A program made the position numbers and the translations under genes. A stretch of DNA of 25,602 bases from JADJQU01 sp035490315 (GTDB taxonomy: Bacteria > Planctomycetota > UBA1135 > GCA-002686595): NCBI GenBank assembly GCA_035490315.1, contig DATHET010000341.1, forward strand, positions 1 through 25,602, read 5' to 3'. Below are positions 1 to 7,478 of this stretch, piece after piece. Every line of letters begins with the position of its first letter. Position 1 is the first letter of the stretch. The notes below the pieces were generated by a model that was not told the origin of the DNA, made no database searches, and worked only from the letters and a program-made list of their open reading frames with translations.

Positions 1-692
1 GGTTTCTGGGCATTTCTAGCCCCGCGTCGACCCTGGTGCCCAATGACAACAACGGTGTCTCGGACGTGTTTCTGTTCGATCGCAGCACCAACCAATTGGA
101 GCGCCTGAGCGTCGATGCGAACGGTGCTGAATCCAACGGGCACTCGGGCTGGCTCGCGCTGTCGCGGGACGCCGCCGAACTGGCGTTCCAGTGCGCTGGC
201 AGCAACCTCGTCCCTTCCGACACGAATGGTTCGTACGACATCTTCCATCGGAGGTGCTCGCCGCCGACCGGTTACTGCACCGCGAAGATCAATTCGGCCG
301 GCTGCCAGCCTTCCACAAGCACCTCAGGCATCCCGATGGCTTCGGGGACGCAACCGTTTCTCGTGAAGGCAAAGGATGTCCTCAATCAGAAGCCGGGCTT
401 GCTGATCTACTCGACGGCAGGATCGAATTCCGTGCCCTTCGCCGGCGGAACGCTATGTCTGCTCGCGCCTGTTCGCCGGACTCCGGGGCAGAACTCTGGC
501 GGCTCGACCGCAGGAATTGACTGCACCGGGACGTTCTCGTTCGACTTCAACGCATGGATCGCGAGCGGCTCGAACCCGAATCTGCTCGCGGGCGCCACGG
601 TCTGGGCTCAGTACTGGAGCCGCGACCCCGGTTTCCCGCCGCCGAACAACGCTGGACTGACCGATGCGCAGACTTTCTTGATCTGGCCGTGA
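1..692 (+). CDS. Secreted beta-propeller-type protein, 3' part
   Basis: The reading frame is open from base 3, so the gene begins before the window and only its last 229 codons are seen. The first part reads SPASTLVPNDNNGVSDVFLF and later SNLVPSDTNGSYDIF. This spacing of 'lvp.D.ng..D.f' blocks is typical of TolB/PD40-like WD40 beta-propeller blades. From about base 273 follows a C-terminal module of about 140 residues beginning GYCTAKINSAGC and ending in a WSRDPGFPPPNNAGLTDAQ-type tail. It holds paired cysteines (YC, GC, LC, DC). The same module ends four other proteins in this window, at 4033, 5164, 6245 and 25362. The propeller and cysteines suggest an exported protein; its function is unknown. 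It converges on fabI with only 16 bp between the stop codons. Confidence 0.85.
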   Translation, partial: FLGISSPASTLVPNDNNGVSDVFLFDRSTNQLERLSVDANGAESNGHSGWLALSRDAAELAFQCAGSNLVPSDTNGSYDIFHRRCSPPTGYCTAKINSAGCQPSTSTSGIPMASGTQPFLVKAKDVLNQKPGLLIYSTAGSNSVPFAGGTLCLLAPVRRTPGQNSGGSTAGIDCTGTFSFDFNAWIASGSNPNLLAGATVWAQYWSRDPGFPPPNNAGLTDAQTFLIWP

Positions 693-708
693 TGCGAGTA
701 CGGAACGA

Positions 709-1500
709 TCACACGCCCATGATGTTGTAGCCGGCGTCGACGTAGAGCGTGCTGCCCGTGATGCCGCGCGAGAGATCGCTCGCGAAGAACAAGCACGCGT
801 CGCCGACTTCCTCCGCCGTGATGTTGCGCCGCAGCGGCGCGTTCTCCGCGATGTGATCGAGCACCGAGGCGAAGCCTGAAACTCCCGATGCCGAAAGCGT
901 CCGCACCGGCCCCGCGCTGATCGCGTTGACGCGAATGCCGCGCGGTCCGAGGTCGTGCGCGAGGTAGCGCACACTGGCTTCCAGCGCAGCCTTCGCAATC
1001 CCCATCACGTTGTAATTCTTCACCACGCGCAGCCCGCCGATGTACGTCAAGGTCACGATCGACCCCTGACGCCCTTCCATCAACGGCAACGCAGAGCGCG
1101 CAATCTCGGTCAGCGAATACGCCGACACCTCGTGCGCGATCATGTATCCCGCTTTCGACGTGTGATAAAAATCGCCCTCGAGCTCCTCGCGCTTCGCATA
1201 CGCGATCGCATGCACGATCGTGTCCAAGAACCCGAATTCCCCGCGCAGCTTCTCGAAGACCGCCGCGACCTCCTCGGACTTCGTCACGTCGCAGGGCAGG
1301 ACCACCGCTCCCGGCAGATCCGCGGCCAGCTCGCGCACCGTGCGCTCCATGCGCTCGTTCGCATAGGTCACCGCCAGCCGCATTCCGGCCAACGAAAGCG
1401 ACTTTGTGCAGGCCCAGGCCAGCGAGCGCTTGTTCGCCACGCCGAAGACGATTCCTGTGCGACCTGCGAGGAGCTGCAGCGGTGCTGAGGTGGATTCCAT
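709..1500 (-). CDS. fabI: Enoyl-[acyl-carrier-protein] reductase (NADH)
   Basis: This enzyme catalyses the last, NADH-dependent reduction of each fatty-acid elongation cycle (type II FAS, cytoplasm). The 263-aa length matches FabI (about 262 aa). Visible motifs are the FabI-type nucleotide-binding loop GVANKRSLAWA (residues 20-30), the acidic/polar DVT near 71-73, and the catalytic NYNVMGIAK with Tyr163 and Lys170 in the Y-x6-K spacing that separates FabI from classical SDRs (Y-x3-K). A further Tyr153 sits where E. coli has Tyr146. VNAISAGPVRTLSASG follows, as in E. coli FabI. The ATG at 1498-1500 gives the expected N-terminus, but I see no clear Shine-Dalgarno sequence. It is divergent from the nfeD-like gene and convergent with the preceding CDS, so it is probably monocistronic. 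Confidence 0.97.
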   Translation of the reverse strand: MESTSAPLQLLAGRTGIVFGVANKRSLAWACTKSLSLAGMRLAVTYANERMERTVRELAADLPGAVVLPCDVTKSEEVAAVFEKLRGEFGFLDTIVHAIAYAKREELEGDFYHTSKAGYMIAHEVSAYSLTEIARSALPLMEGRQGSIVTLTYIGGLRVVKNYNVMGIAKAALEASVRYLAHDLGPRGIRVNAISAGPVRTLSASGVSGFASVLDHIAENAPLRRNITAEEVGDACLFFASDLSRGITGSTLYVDAGYNIMGV

Positions 1501-1562
1501 GCGTTCGTGCGTTGTCGAAGGAGCCGGGAGGGGGCAGATCCTAGCGCGCGAGCCTCGACGGA

Positions 1563-1602
1563 CAACCGCGGCTCACGATCCTGGCTCCCGGCACCGCGGT
1601 TG
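1563..1602. promoter_or_regulatory. 9-bp inverted repeat between divergent fabI and nfeD-like genes
   Basis: CAACCGCGG at 1563-1571 is matched exactly by CCGCGGTTG at 1594-1602, with 22 nt between. It lies in the 191-bp divergent intergenic region, 63 bp upstream of the fabI ATG and 90 bp upstream of the nfeD-like ATG. It could be an operator for a dimeric regulator or a hairpin in a 5' leader. No clean -35/-10 pair is visible nearby, so the role is inferred from position only. Confidence 0.4.
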
Positions 1603-1691
1603 CGTACGCTCTCGCGCCGGACAAGTTGAATCCCCGACGGAAACTGGCGTACACCGCGCGCTCACGCCGTTCTGCACGAAGAAGTCCTCGC

Positions 1692-2306
1692 ATGCTCATT
1701 CCCTCCTTGCCGCTCGCAGCCCTCGCCCCCGAATGGTTCTCGGGTTGGCCGAGCATCGATTCGCCGATCGAGTGGGTGTACGTAGGCAGCGCCCTGCTCG
1801 GTGGCTTCGTCCTGGTGATCCAGGTCGTGCTCTCGCTGTTCGGCGCCGACCACGACATGGACCACGACGTCGGTCACGACGTCGGCCACGACCACGACGG
1901 CGGGACCGGATCCTGGCTTTCCTTCCGCGCGATCGTCGCTTTCCTGGCCTTCTTCGGCCTGGGCGGGATGGTCGGCTCGTCGCGCGGCCTGGGCTCGCTG
2001 GCCTCGCTCGGCGTCGCGCTTTTTGCCGGCACCCTGGCCTTCGTGGTCACGCGCTCGGTGCTCCTGCAGTTCAACAAGCTGCGTTCCTCGGGCACGGTCG
2101 ACGTGAAGAACGCCGTGGGAACCGAAGCGCGCGTCTACCTGGTCATTCCCGGCGCGCGCGCGGGCGAGGGCGCTGTCACCGTGACGATCCAGGGGCGCAC
2201 GATGCAGTACCGCGCGATCACTCCTGGCCCGGAATTGAAGACCGGTGCTCTGTGCAAGGTCAGCGCCGTTCAAGCCAATGACACACTGGTCGTCGACGCT
2301 CTCTAG
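1692..2306 (+). CDS. NfeD-like membrane protein (YqiJ type), flotillin partner
   Basis: A 204-aa protein with three predicted membrane segments (about 27-51, 76-96 and 103-122) and a soluble C-terminal beta-rich region (132-204) that fits the OB-fold of NfeD/YqiJ proteins, e.g. GTVDVKNAVGTEARVYLVIP. In this family the OB-fold lies on one membrane face and the protein works with the flotillin encoded next door; here the flotillin starts 23 bp downstream. A striking His/Asp-rich loop (residues 53-69: DHDMDHDVGHDVGHDHD) lies between TM1 and TM2 and could bind metal. I chose the ATG at 1692 because the membrane-protein pattern begins there. A TTG at 1626 would add 22 Arg-rich residues with no family support. 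Upstream GAAGAAG at 1678-1684 is a possible ribosome site. Confidence 0.85.
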   Translation: MLIPSLPLAALAPEWFSGWPSIDSPIEWVYVGSALLGGFVLVIQVVLSLFGADHDMDHDVGHDVGHDHDGGTGSWLSFRAIVAFLAFFGLGGMVGSSRGLGSLASLGVALFAGTLAFVVTRSVLLQFNKLRSSGTVDVKNAVGTEARVYLVIPGARAGEGAVTVTIQGRTMQYRAITPGPELKTGALCKVSAVQANDTLVVDAL

Positions 2307-2329
2307 TCCCTGAAAGAATCGAACCGCCC

Positions 2330-3955
2330 ATGACAAGCCTCGCTCTGCTGCTCCAATCCGCGCCTTCCAAGGACTTCTGGATCGTCGTACTGGTGCTCGT
2401 CGGCGTACTTTTCGTGCTGAGCCTCGTGCTCATGCTCGTGCGCCGCTACAAGCGCTGCCCCTCGAACCGCGTGCTCGTGATCTACGGAAAAGTCGGCGGG
2501 GGACAATCGTCGAAGTGTCTGCACGGGGGCGGTTCGTTCGTCTGGCCGCTGGTGCAGGAGTACGACTTCCTGAGCCTCGACCCGATCCAGATCGAAGTGC
2601 CGCTCAAGGGCGCCCTCTCGCTCGAGAACATCCGCGTCAACGTGCCCTCGTATTTCACGGTGGCGATCGGCACGCAGCCGGCGGTGATGCAGAACGCGGC
2701 GATCCGTCTGCTCGGTCTGAACACCGACATGATCAAGAACCAGGCGATGGACATCATCTTCGGCCAGCTGCGCCAGGTGATCGCGTCCATGCCGATCGAG
2801 GCGATCAACAAGGATCGCGACGTGTTCCTGAAGTCCATCCAGCACAACCTCGAGCCCGAGCTCGAGAAGATCGGCCTGGTGTTGATCAATGTCAACATCA
2901 CGGACATCACCGATGAATCGGGCTACATCGAGGCCCTCGGGCGCAAGGCGGCGAGCGAGGCGATCCAGAAGGCGCAGGTCGACGTCGCGGAGCAAGTCAA
3001 GCTCGGTGCGATCGGTGTCGCCAAGGCGGATCGCGAGCGCGCGATCCAGGTCGCTGAGGCCGTCAAGGACCAGGAAGTCGGCACGAAGAGCGCCGAGCGC
3101 GAGATGGCGGTGCGCACAGCCGAGCTGATGAAGGAGCGTCAGACCGGCGAGCAGACCGCTGCGTTCCAACGCGAGGCCCTGGTCAAGGAAGCCGAGCGCG
3201 CGATGCGCATCGAGGTCGCGCGGGCCAACGCCGAGGCGATGACCGGCGAGAACAAGTCCAAGGCCGCGATCGCGGAGTCGGAAGCGGACTTGCAGGTGCG
3301 ACAGGCCGAGGCCTACGCGGTCGGCGAGCGGCGCAAGCGCGAAGCGGACGCGGAAGTGCTCGCGGCGCAGTACAAGGCGCAGACCCTGGCTGCCGAGCAG
3401 AAGGGCAAGCAGATCGAAGCGGAGCAGCGCGCGACTTTGGAAGCTCCGGCGCGGGCGCAGAAGGCGCGAATCATCGTCGAGGCCGAGGCTGCGGCGGAGA
3501 AAATGAAGCTCGAGGCTCAGGCGCGCGCCAGCGCGAACGTGATCGAAGCCGAGGGCGAAGCGAAGGCGATTTTCGCCAAGCTTTCCGCTCAAGCGCGCGG
3601 CGAGTACGAGATCCTGGCCAAGAAGGGCGAGGGCTTGCGCGAGATCATCAAGGGCACCGGCGGCTCGGAAGCGGCCTTCCAGTTGATGATGCTCGAGCAC
3701 CTCGACCACCTCGCGGACGCTTCCGCCAAGGCGATCTCGAATATCAAGTTCGACAAGATCACGGTCTGGGACGGCGGCACGCCCGGCGGCGGCGCCAGCG
3801 GGTTCATCAAGAATCTCGGCTCGGCCGTGCCGCCCCTGATGGACGTGATGCGCTCGATCGGCGGCGTCGAGCTGCCGACCTACTTCGGCAAGCTCGCGGT
3901 GAAGGACGGCGACGGACCGGCGGCTGCGGCGAAGCAGGCGCCGAGCGGGGATTAG
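2330..3955 (+). CDS. Flotillin family protein (SPFH domain)
   Basis: A 541-aa flotillin of the bacterial YqiK/FloT type, a scaffold of ordered membrane microdomains. The order is one N-terminal membrane segment (about 16-37), a basic RRYKRCPSNRVLVIYGK junction, the SPFH/band-7 domain (about 45-220; NVPSYFTVAIGTQPAVMQNA, LEPELEKIGLVLINVNITDI), then a long Glu/Ala-rich coiled coil (about 225-430; repeats such as AEQKGKQIEAEQRATLEAPA) and a C-terminal flotillin domain (GEYEILAKKGEGLREIIK). The length is usual for YqiK-type proteins. It follows the NfeD-like gene by 23 bp on the same strand, the conserved NfeD-flotillin operon. No strong Shine-Dalgarno precedes ATG 2330, so translation may be coupled. 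Confidence 0.96.
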   Translation: MTSLALLLQSAPSKDFWIVVLVLVGVLFVLSLVLMLVRRYKRCPSNRVLVIYGKVGGGQSSKCLHGGGSFVWPLVQEYDFLSLDPIQIEVPLKGALSLENIRVNVPSYFTVAIGTQPAVMQNAAIRLLGLNTDMIKNQAMDIIFGQLRQVIASMPIEAINKDRDVFLKSIQHNLEPELEKIGLVLINVNITDITDESGYIEALGRKAASEAIQKAQVDVAEQVKLGAIGVAKADRERAIQVAEAVKDQEVGTKSAEREMAVRTAELMKERQTGEQTAAFQREALVKEAERAMRIEVARANAEAMTGENKSKAAIAESEADLQVRQAEAYAVGERRKREADAEVLAAQYKAQTLAAEQKGKQIEAEQRATLEAPARAQKARIIVEAEAAAEKMKLEAQARASANVIEAEGEAKAIFAKLSAQARGEYEILAKKGEGLREIIKGTGGSEAAFQLMMLEHLDHLADASAKAISNIKFDKITVWDGGTPGGGASGFIKNLGSAVPPLMDVMRSIGGVELPTYFGKLAVKDGDGPAAAAKQAPSGD

Positions 3956-4013
3956 GCCGCGGCGTCGGCCCGAGGGGGGGGCTCCAGGTCAGAAACGCGC
4001 AGGCCGTGCTCGT

Positions 4014-4039
4014 GCTCTCTCGCGATCGCGCGTCAGAGC
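4014..4039. terminator. Hairpin overlapping the stop codon of the 4033-4998 gene
   Basis: GCTCT (4014-4018) pairs with AGAGC (4035-4039) and encloses the perfect 10-nt palindrome CGCGATCGCG (4021-4030). The stem includes the minus-strand stop codon at 4033-4035 and lies in the 77-bp convergent gap after the flotillin gene. There is no good U-tract on either side, so a terminator role for either strand is only plausible. The rest of the gap contains a G-run (3974-3981) and no gene. Confidence 0.3.
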
Positions 4040-4998
4040 GTGTACTCGAGCGCGTTCGTCAGCGTCGAGTTGTTCGGCGCCGGCAGTCCGGGATCGCGGC
4101 CCCACCACTGACAGTCGACCTGTTGACCGGGGACCTGGAGTCCCGGCGACGGCGTCCCGCCGAGCAGACCGTGAGCGAAGGCGTTCATGTCGATCGTGTA
4201 CACGCCGCTGCAATCGAAGGCCGGCAGAGGGCTTCCGCCGGAGTTGACCGGCACGCTGCGGCGGATCGACGCAGCGAGGCACAGGAATCCTCCCTGGAAT
4301 GGAACGGCCGCGCGTCCCGTGAGGCTGTAGAGCAGCAGTCCGACCTTCTGATTGCGAACGTTCGTGCCCTGCACCTCGAAGCCGCTGGTCGAGCTCGCGC
4401 TGGGCGTCCCGATGCCGGCGATCGACGGCGTGCAGCCGAGCGAGTTCAGTTTCGCCGTGCAGTAGACGACCGGCGTCTGGCACGTGCCGAAGATGCGGAA
4501 CTTCCAGTGGTAAGCGTCATGGAACGGGCCGTTCCAATTCACTCCGCCGTCGGGGCTGGCGCAGTACACCTGCCCCAGGCCGGGGATCGAGTCGTCGAGC
4601 GGGGCTTGAGCACTCGGAAGCGGCGACCAGCCGAGCCAGTACGTCGTCCCGGCCACCAGAGACACCGGCGAGGTGAGAGTGCCGCCCTGCCAGCTTTTCT
4701 GGCCGACCATGGTGAAAGGGCCCGAGCTCAAGGTCGCCAGCGGCTTGTTCAATCCCGCGTTGTGCGACCAGATCTGGACCGCGCTCGCCCCGGCGGCCTC
4801 GCCCGTGAAGACTTGGATCGCGGTTGCGTTGAAGCTCGCCGGCGCCACGAACTGGAAGCCCATCACGTATCCGGTCATCTGGATGCCGTCGTTGTAGACG
4901 TTGTCGTCGTACTCCGCGTGGCAGGGCGGGAGCTGAGCCCGCGCGTCAGCAGCCGCGAGCAGCAGGAAGACCGTTCCCAGAGTGAATTGGCGCAGCAT
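4033..4998 (-). CDS. Secreted two-domain protein, tandem paralog A
   Basis: A 321-aa exported protein of unknown function. MLRQFTLGTVFLLLAAADARA is a classical Sec signal peptide with an A-x-A cleavage site. I set the start at 4998 because AAGGAG (minus strand) lies 6 nt upstream; a longer frame to 5070 would bury the signal peptide. Mature domain 1 (about 22-175) starts LPPCHAEYDDNVYNDG and looks like a beta-sandwich, with blocks IQVFTGEAAG, SAVQIWSHNAG, GTTYWLGWSP and HWKFRIFG. Domain 2 (about 180-321) is the module that starts YCTAKLNSLGCTP and ends in WGRDPGLPAPNNSTLTNAL. It is the most distant of the three tandem copies. A 165-bp spacer with a hairpin separates it from paralog B. Confidence 0.88.
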   Translation of the reverse strand: MLRQFTLGTVFLLLAAADARAQLPPCHAEYDDNVYNDGIQMTGYVMGFQFVAPASFNATAIQVFTGEAAGASAVQIWSHNAGLNKPLATLSSGPFTMVGQKSWQGGTLTSPVSLVAGTTYWLGWSPLPSAQAPLDDSIPGLGQVYCASPDGGVNWNGPFHDAYHWKFRIFGTCQTPVVYCTAKLNSLGCTPSIAGIGTPSASSTSGFEVQGTNVRNQKVGLLLYSLTGRAAVPFQGGFLCLAASIRRSVPVNSGGSPLPAFDCSGVYTIDMNAFAHGLLGGTPSPGLQVPGQQVDCQWWGRDPGLPAPNNSTLTNALEYTL

Positions 4999-5109
4999 GC
5001 TGGGCTCCTTCGAAGCAGAGAGACGTCGCGTCGTCAAGTCGATTGAAATCGCTGCCGACGAATCGGACAAGCTCCAAGGTGGTGCCGCAACCGCTTTGGA
5101 TCCACGGTC

Positions 5110-5136
5110 GGCGGGCAGGGAGTCACTCCTGCCGCC
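5110..5136 (-). terminator. GC-rich hairpin downstream of paralog B
   Basis: GGCGG-G-CAGG-G-AGT pairs with ACT-CCTG-CCGCC, with two single-base bulges and a minimal loop. It lies 27 bp beyond the stop codon of the 5164-6129 gene and before the next gene on the minus strand. No U-tract follows in the minus direction, so it could be a weak terminator or an mRNA 3'-end stabiliser. The rest of the 165-bp gap (4999-5163) holds only the ribosome site of the next gene. Confidence 0.35.
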
Positions 5137-5163
5137 GCCGCGTGATCTCGAGCGACGCGCCGA

Positions 5164-6129
5164 TCAGAGGGTGTACTCGAGCGCGTCCGTCAGCGTCGAG
5201 TTGTTCGGCACCGGCAGACCCGGGTCGCGACCCCACCATTGGCAGTTGACCTGCTGTCCAGGCACCTGGAGCGCCGGCGACGGCGTTCCGCCGAGCACGC
5301 CATGCGCGAAGGCGTTCATGTCGATCGAGTACACGCCACTGCAATCGCTCGCCGGCAATGCAGTGCCGCCGGAATTCGCGGACGTGCTGCGGCGGATCGC
5401 CGGAGCGAGACACAAGAACCCGCCCTGGAAAGGCGTGGCCGCGCGGCCCGTCAGGCTGTAGAGCAGCAGGCCGACTTTCTGGTTGCGCACGTTCGAGCCG
5501 AGCACGGTGAAGCCGCTGAGCGCGGTCGGGCTGGGAGTGCCGACGCCGGAAATCGACGGTGTGCAGCCCAGCGAGTTGAGCTTCGCCGTGCAGTACGTGA
5601 CCGGCCCGTTGCAGCTGCCGAAGATGCGGAATTTCCAGTGCTCGACGTCCTGGAAGGGGCCGAACCAGCTCTGACCGCCATCGAAGCTGGCGTTGTAGAG
5701 CTGGCCGTTCCCGGGCTGCGAACGATCGGTGTTGGCTTGCGCGTTGTTGATCGGATTCCAGCCGAGCCAGTAGATCGTTCCGGCCGTCAGGGGCACGGCG
5801 GATTGCAGCGGCGCGCCTTGCCAGCTGTTGGTCGAGCTCATGTTCCACGAGCCCGAGCTGAGGACGGCGAGGGGTTGATTCTGCCCGGCGTTGTCCGACC
5901 AGATCTGCACCGAGTTCAGTCCACTGGCTTCGCCCGTGAACACCTCGACCGCCGTGGCTTGGAAGCTGGTCGGGACGGTGAACTTGATCACCAGCGTCAG
6001 ATTGGGGCCGCCCATGGAGACGTTGTCGGTGAACACGTTGTCGCCGAACTCCGCGTGGCAGGGCGTCTGCGCGATCGCGCTCGAGGCGGTGAGGATCAGG
6101 GAGAGGACTGCAAGTTGAAAGCTGCGCAT
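5164..6129 (-). CDS. Secreted two-domain protein, tandem paralog B
   Basis: A 321-aa exported protein, the middle of three tandem copies. The signal peptide MRSFQLAVLSLILTASSAIA ends in a Sec-type cleavage site. Domain 1 (about 22-175) begins TPCHAEFGDNVFTDNVSMGG and contains FTGEASGLNSVQIWSDNAG and GTIYWLGWNPINNAQ. Domain 2 (about 180-321) begins YCTAKLNSLGCTPSISGVG and ends in NCQWWGRDPGLPVPNNSTL. It closely matches paralog C, at DNA as well as protein level, especially over domain 2 and the end of domain 1. This indicates fairly recent duplication or gene conversion. Start ATG 6129 is preceded by CAGGA. No enzymatic motif is visible; a structural, adhesive or surface role is a guess. Confidence 0.88.
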   Translation of the reverse strand: MRSFQLAVLSLILTASSAIAQTPCHAEFGDNVFTDNVSMGGPNLTLVIKFTVPTSFQATAVEVFTGEASGLNSVQIWSDNAGQNQPLAVLSSGSWNMSSTNSWQGAPLQSAVPLTAGTIYWLGWNPINNAQANTDRSQPGNGQLYNASFDGGQSWFGPFQDVEHWKFRIFGSCNGPVTYCTAKLNSLGCTPSISGVGTPSPTALSGFTVLGSNVRNQKVGLLLYSLTGRAATPFQGGFLCLAPAIRRSTSANSGGTALPASDCSGVYSIDMNAFAHGVLGGTPSPALQVPGQQVNCQWWGRDPGLPVPNNSTLTDALEYTL

Positions 6130-6175
6130 GGGGTGAATCCTGCGGAAAGAGAGACCTCGGTGGAAACGATAAGGG

Positions 6176-6201
6176 CCTCGCCGCGGCCTGCGGCGGCGAG
6201 G
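6176..6201 (-). terminator. Perfect 9-bp hairpin between paralogs C and B
   Basis: CCTCGCCGC (6176-6184) and GCGGCGAGG (6193-6201) form a perfect 9-bp stem with an 8-nt loop. In the minus direction it follows the stop of paralog C by 43 bp and is followed by CCCTTATCGTTT, a modest U-rich tail, then paralog B. This fits an intrinsic terminator that makes the two paralogs separate transcripts. Confidence 0.45.
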
Positions 6202-6244
6202 TCAGGAAGACGAAGCGGGCTGATGCGCGGCTATGCCGCGTCGA

Positions 6245-7213
6245 TCAGAGGGTGTATTCGAGCGCGTCGCTCAAGGTGGAGTTGTTCGGCACGGGCAAGC
6301 CCGGGTCGCGACCCCACCACTGGCAGTTGACCTGTTGGCCCGGGACCTGCAATCCCGCCGCGGGCGTTCCGCCGAGCACGCCATGCGCGAAGGCATTCAT
6401 GTCGATCGAGTACAGACCGGTGCAATCGCTCGCCGGCAGTGCGCTGCCGCCCGAGTTGACCGAAGTGCTGCGGCGGATCGCCGGCGCGAGGCACAGGAAT
6501 CCGCCCTGGAACGGCGTGGCCGCGCGCCCCGTGAGGCTGTAGAGCAGCAGGCCGACCTTCTGGTTGCGCACGTTCGAGGCGCGCACTTCGAAGCCGCTCA
6601 GCGCGGTCGGGCTGGGCGTGCCGACGCCGAAGATCGAGGGCGTGCAGCCAAGCGAGTTGACCTTCGCCGTGCAGTACGTGACCGGCCCGTTGCAGCTGCC
6701 GAAGATGCGGAATTTCCAGTGGTTGCTGCTCTGGAACGGACCGAGCCAGGTCTGGCCGCCGTCGAACGAGGGGCGGTAGAGCTGTCCATTGCCGGCGATC
6801 GAGGTGTCGACGCTGGCTTGCGCGCCGTTGATCGGATTCCAACCCAGCCAGTAGGTCGTTCCGGCGACCAGCGGCACCTGGGCAGCCAGGGGAGCGCCCT
6901 GCCAGCCGTTGGTCGAGCTCATCGACCAGGAACCCGAGCTCAGCATGGATCCAGGTTGATTCAGGCCGGCGTTGTGGGACCAGATCTGCACCGAGTTCTG
7001 TCCGCTGGACTCGCCGGTGAAGACTTCGACCGACGTCGCGCTGAAGCTCGTAGGGGCGACGAACAGGATCCCGACCGTCAGGCCGGGGCCGCCCATGCTG
7101 ACGTTGTCGGCGAAGACGTTGTCGCCGTACTCCGCGTGGCAAGGCAGCTGCGCGCTCGCGCTCGAGGCCGTCAGGATCAGGGAGAAGACTGCGAGGGTGA
7201 AGGTGCGCAACAT
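6245..7213 (-). CDS. Secreted two-domain protein, tandem paralog C
   Basis: A 322-aa exported protein. The signal peptide MLRTFTLAVFSLILTASSASA starts at ATG 7213, with GGAG 7 nt upstream. A frame reaching 7435 would put 74 non-signal residues before it, so I reject the longer form. Domain 1 (about 22-176) starts LPCHAEYGDNVFADNVSMGG, with one cysteine at each end (Cys25, Cys174). Domain 2 (Tyr180 to the end) starts YCTAKVNSLGCTPSIFGVG, with cysteines in YC, GC, FLC, DC and NC contexts, and ends WWGRDPGLPVPNNSTLSDAL. The even cysteine pattern suggests disulphides outside the cytoplasm. Function is unknown. The 265-bp divergent gap upstream is shared with the sigma-like gene at 7479. Confidence 0.88.
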   Translation of the reverse strand: MLRTFTLAVFSLILTASSASAQLPCHAEYGDNVFADNVSMGGPGLTVGILFVAPTSFSATSVEVFTGESSGQNSVQIWSHNAGLNQPGSMLSSGSWSMSSTNGWQGAPLAAQVPLVAGTTYWLGWNPINGAQASVDTSIAGNGQLYRPSFDGGQTWLGPFQSSNHWKFRIFGSCNGPVTYCTAKVNSLGCTPSIFGVGTPSPTALSGFEVRASNVRNQKVGLLLYSLTGRAATPFQGGFLCLAPAIRRSTSVNSGGSALPASDCTGLYSIDMNAFAHGVLGGTPAAGLQVPGQQVNCQWWGRDPGLPVPNNSTLSDALEYTL

Positions 7214-7451
7214 GGTGGGCTCCGGGGCAATGGGGGTCTCGAAACGACGAGCCATTGGAAGCGTCGCGAGGGAATCGGGCAAGGGGCAGGTCGCCTTGGC
7301 GGCGGAGTTTTCCACAGCGAGGCAGTGTCCCGTCGGCCGTCCGCGAAAGCGCGATCGGGGAATTCGAGGCCTCGAGTCCGCGCGCGAGGTCCCGATTCCC
7401 GCGTGGGGTCCGGTCTGGGATCCAGATCGCGCCATTCCTCGGTCGCCTCCC

Positions 7452-7470
7452 TAGACTCTTGCTACCGAGG
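7452..7470 (+). promoter_or_regulatory. Possible -10 element and ribosome site of the sigma-like operon
   Basis: TAGACT (7452-7457) resembles a -10 box and is followed by GAGGTGAT (7467-7474) just before ATG 7479. The ribosome site decides the start: the GTG at 7470 lies inside it. No convincing -35 is present, so the promoter call is weak. The remaining divergent gap (7214-7478) contains a CGAGGCCTCG palindrome (7365-7374) and nothing else I can name. Confidence 0.3.
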
Positions 7471-7478
7471 TGATCCGA

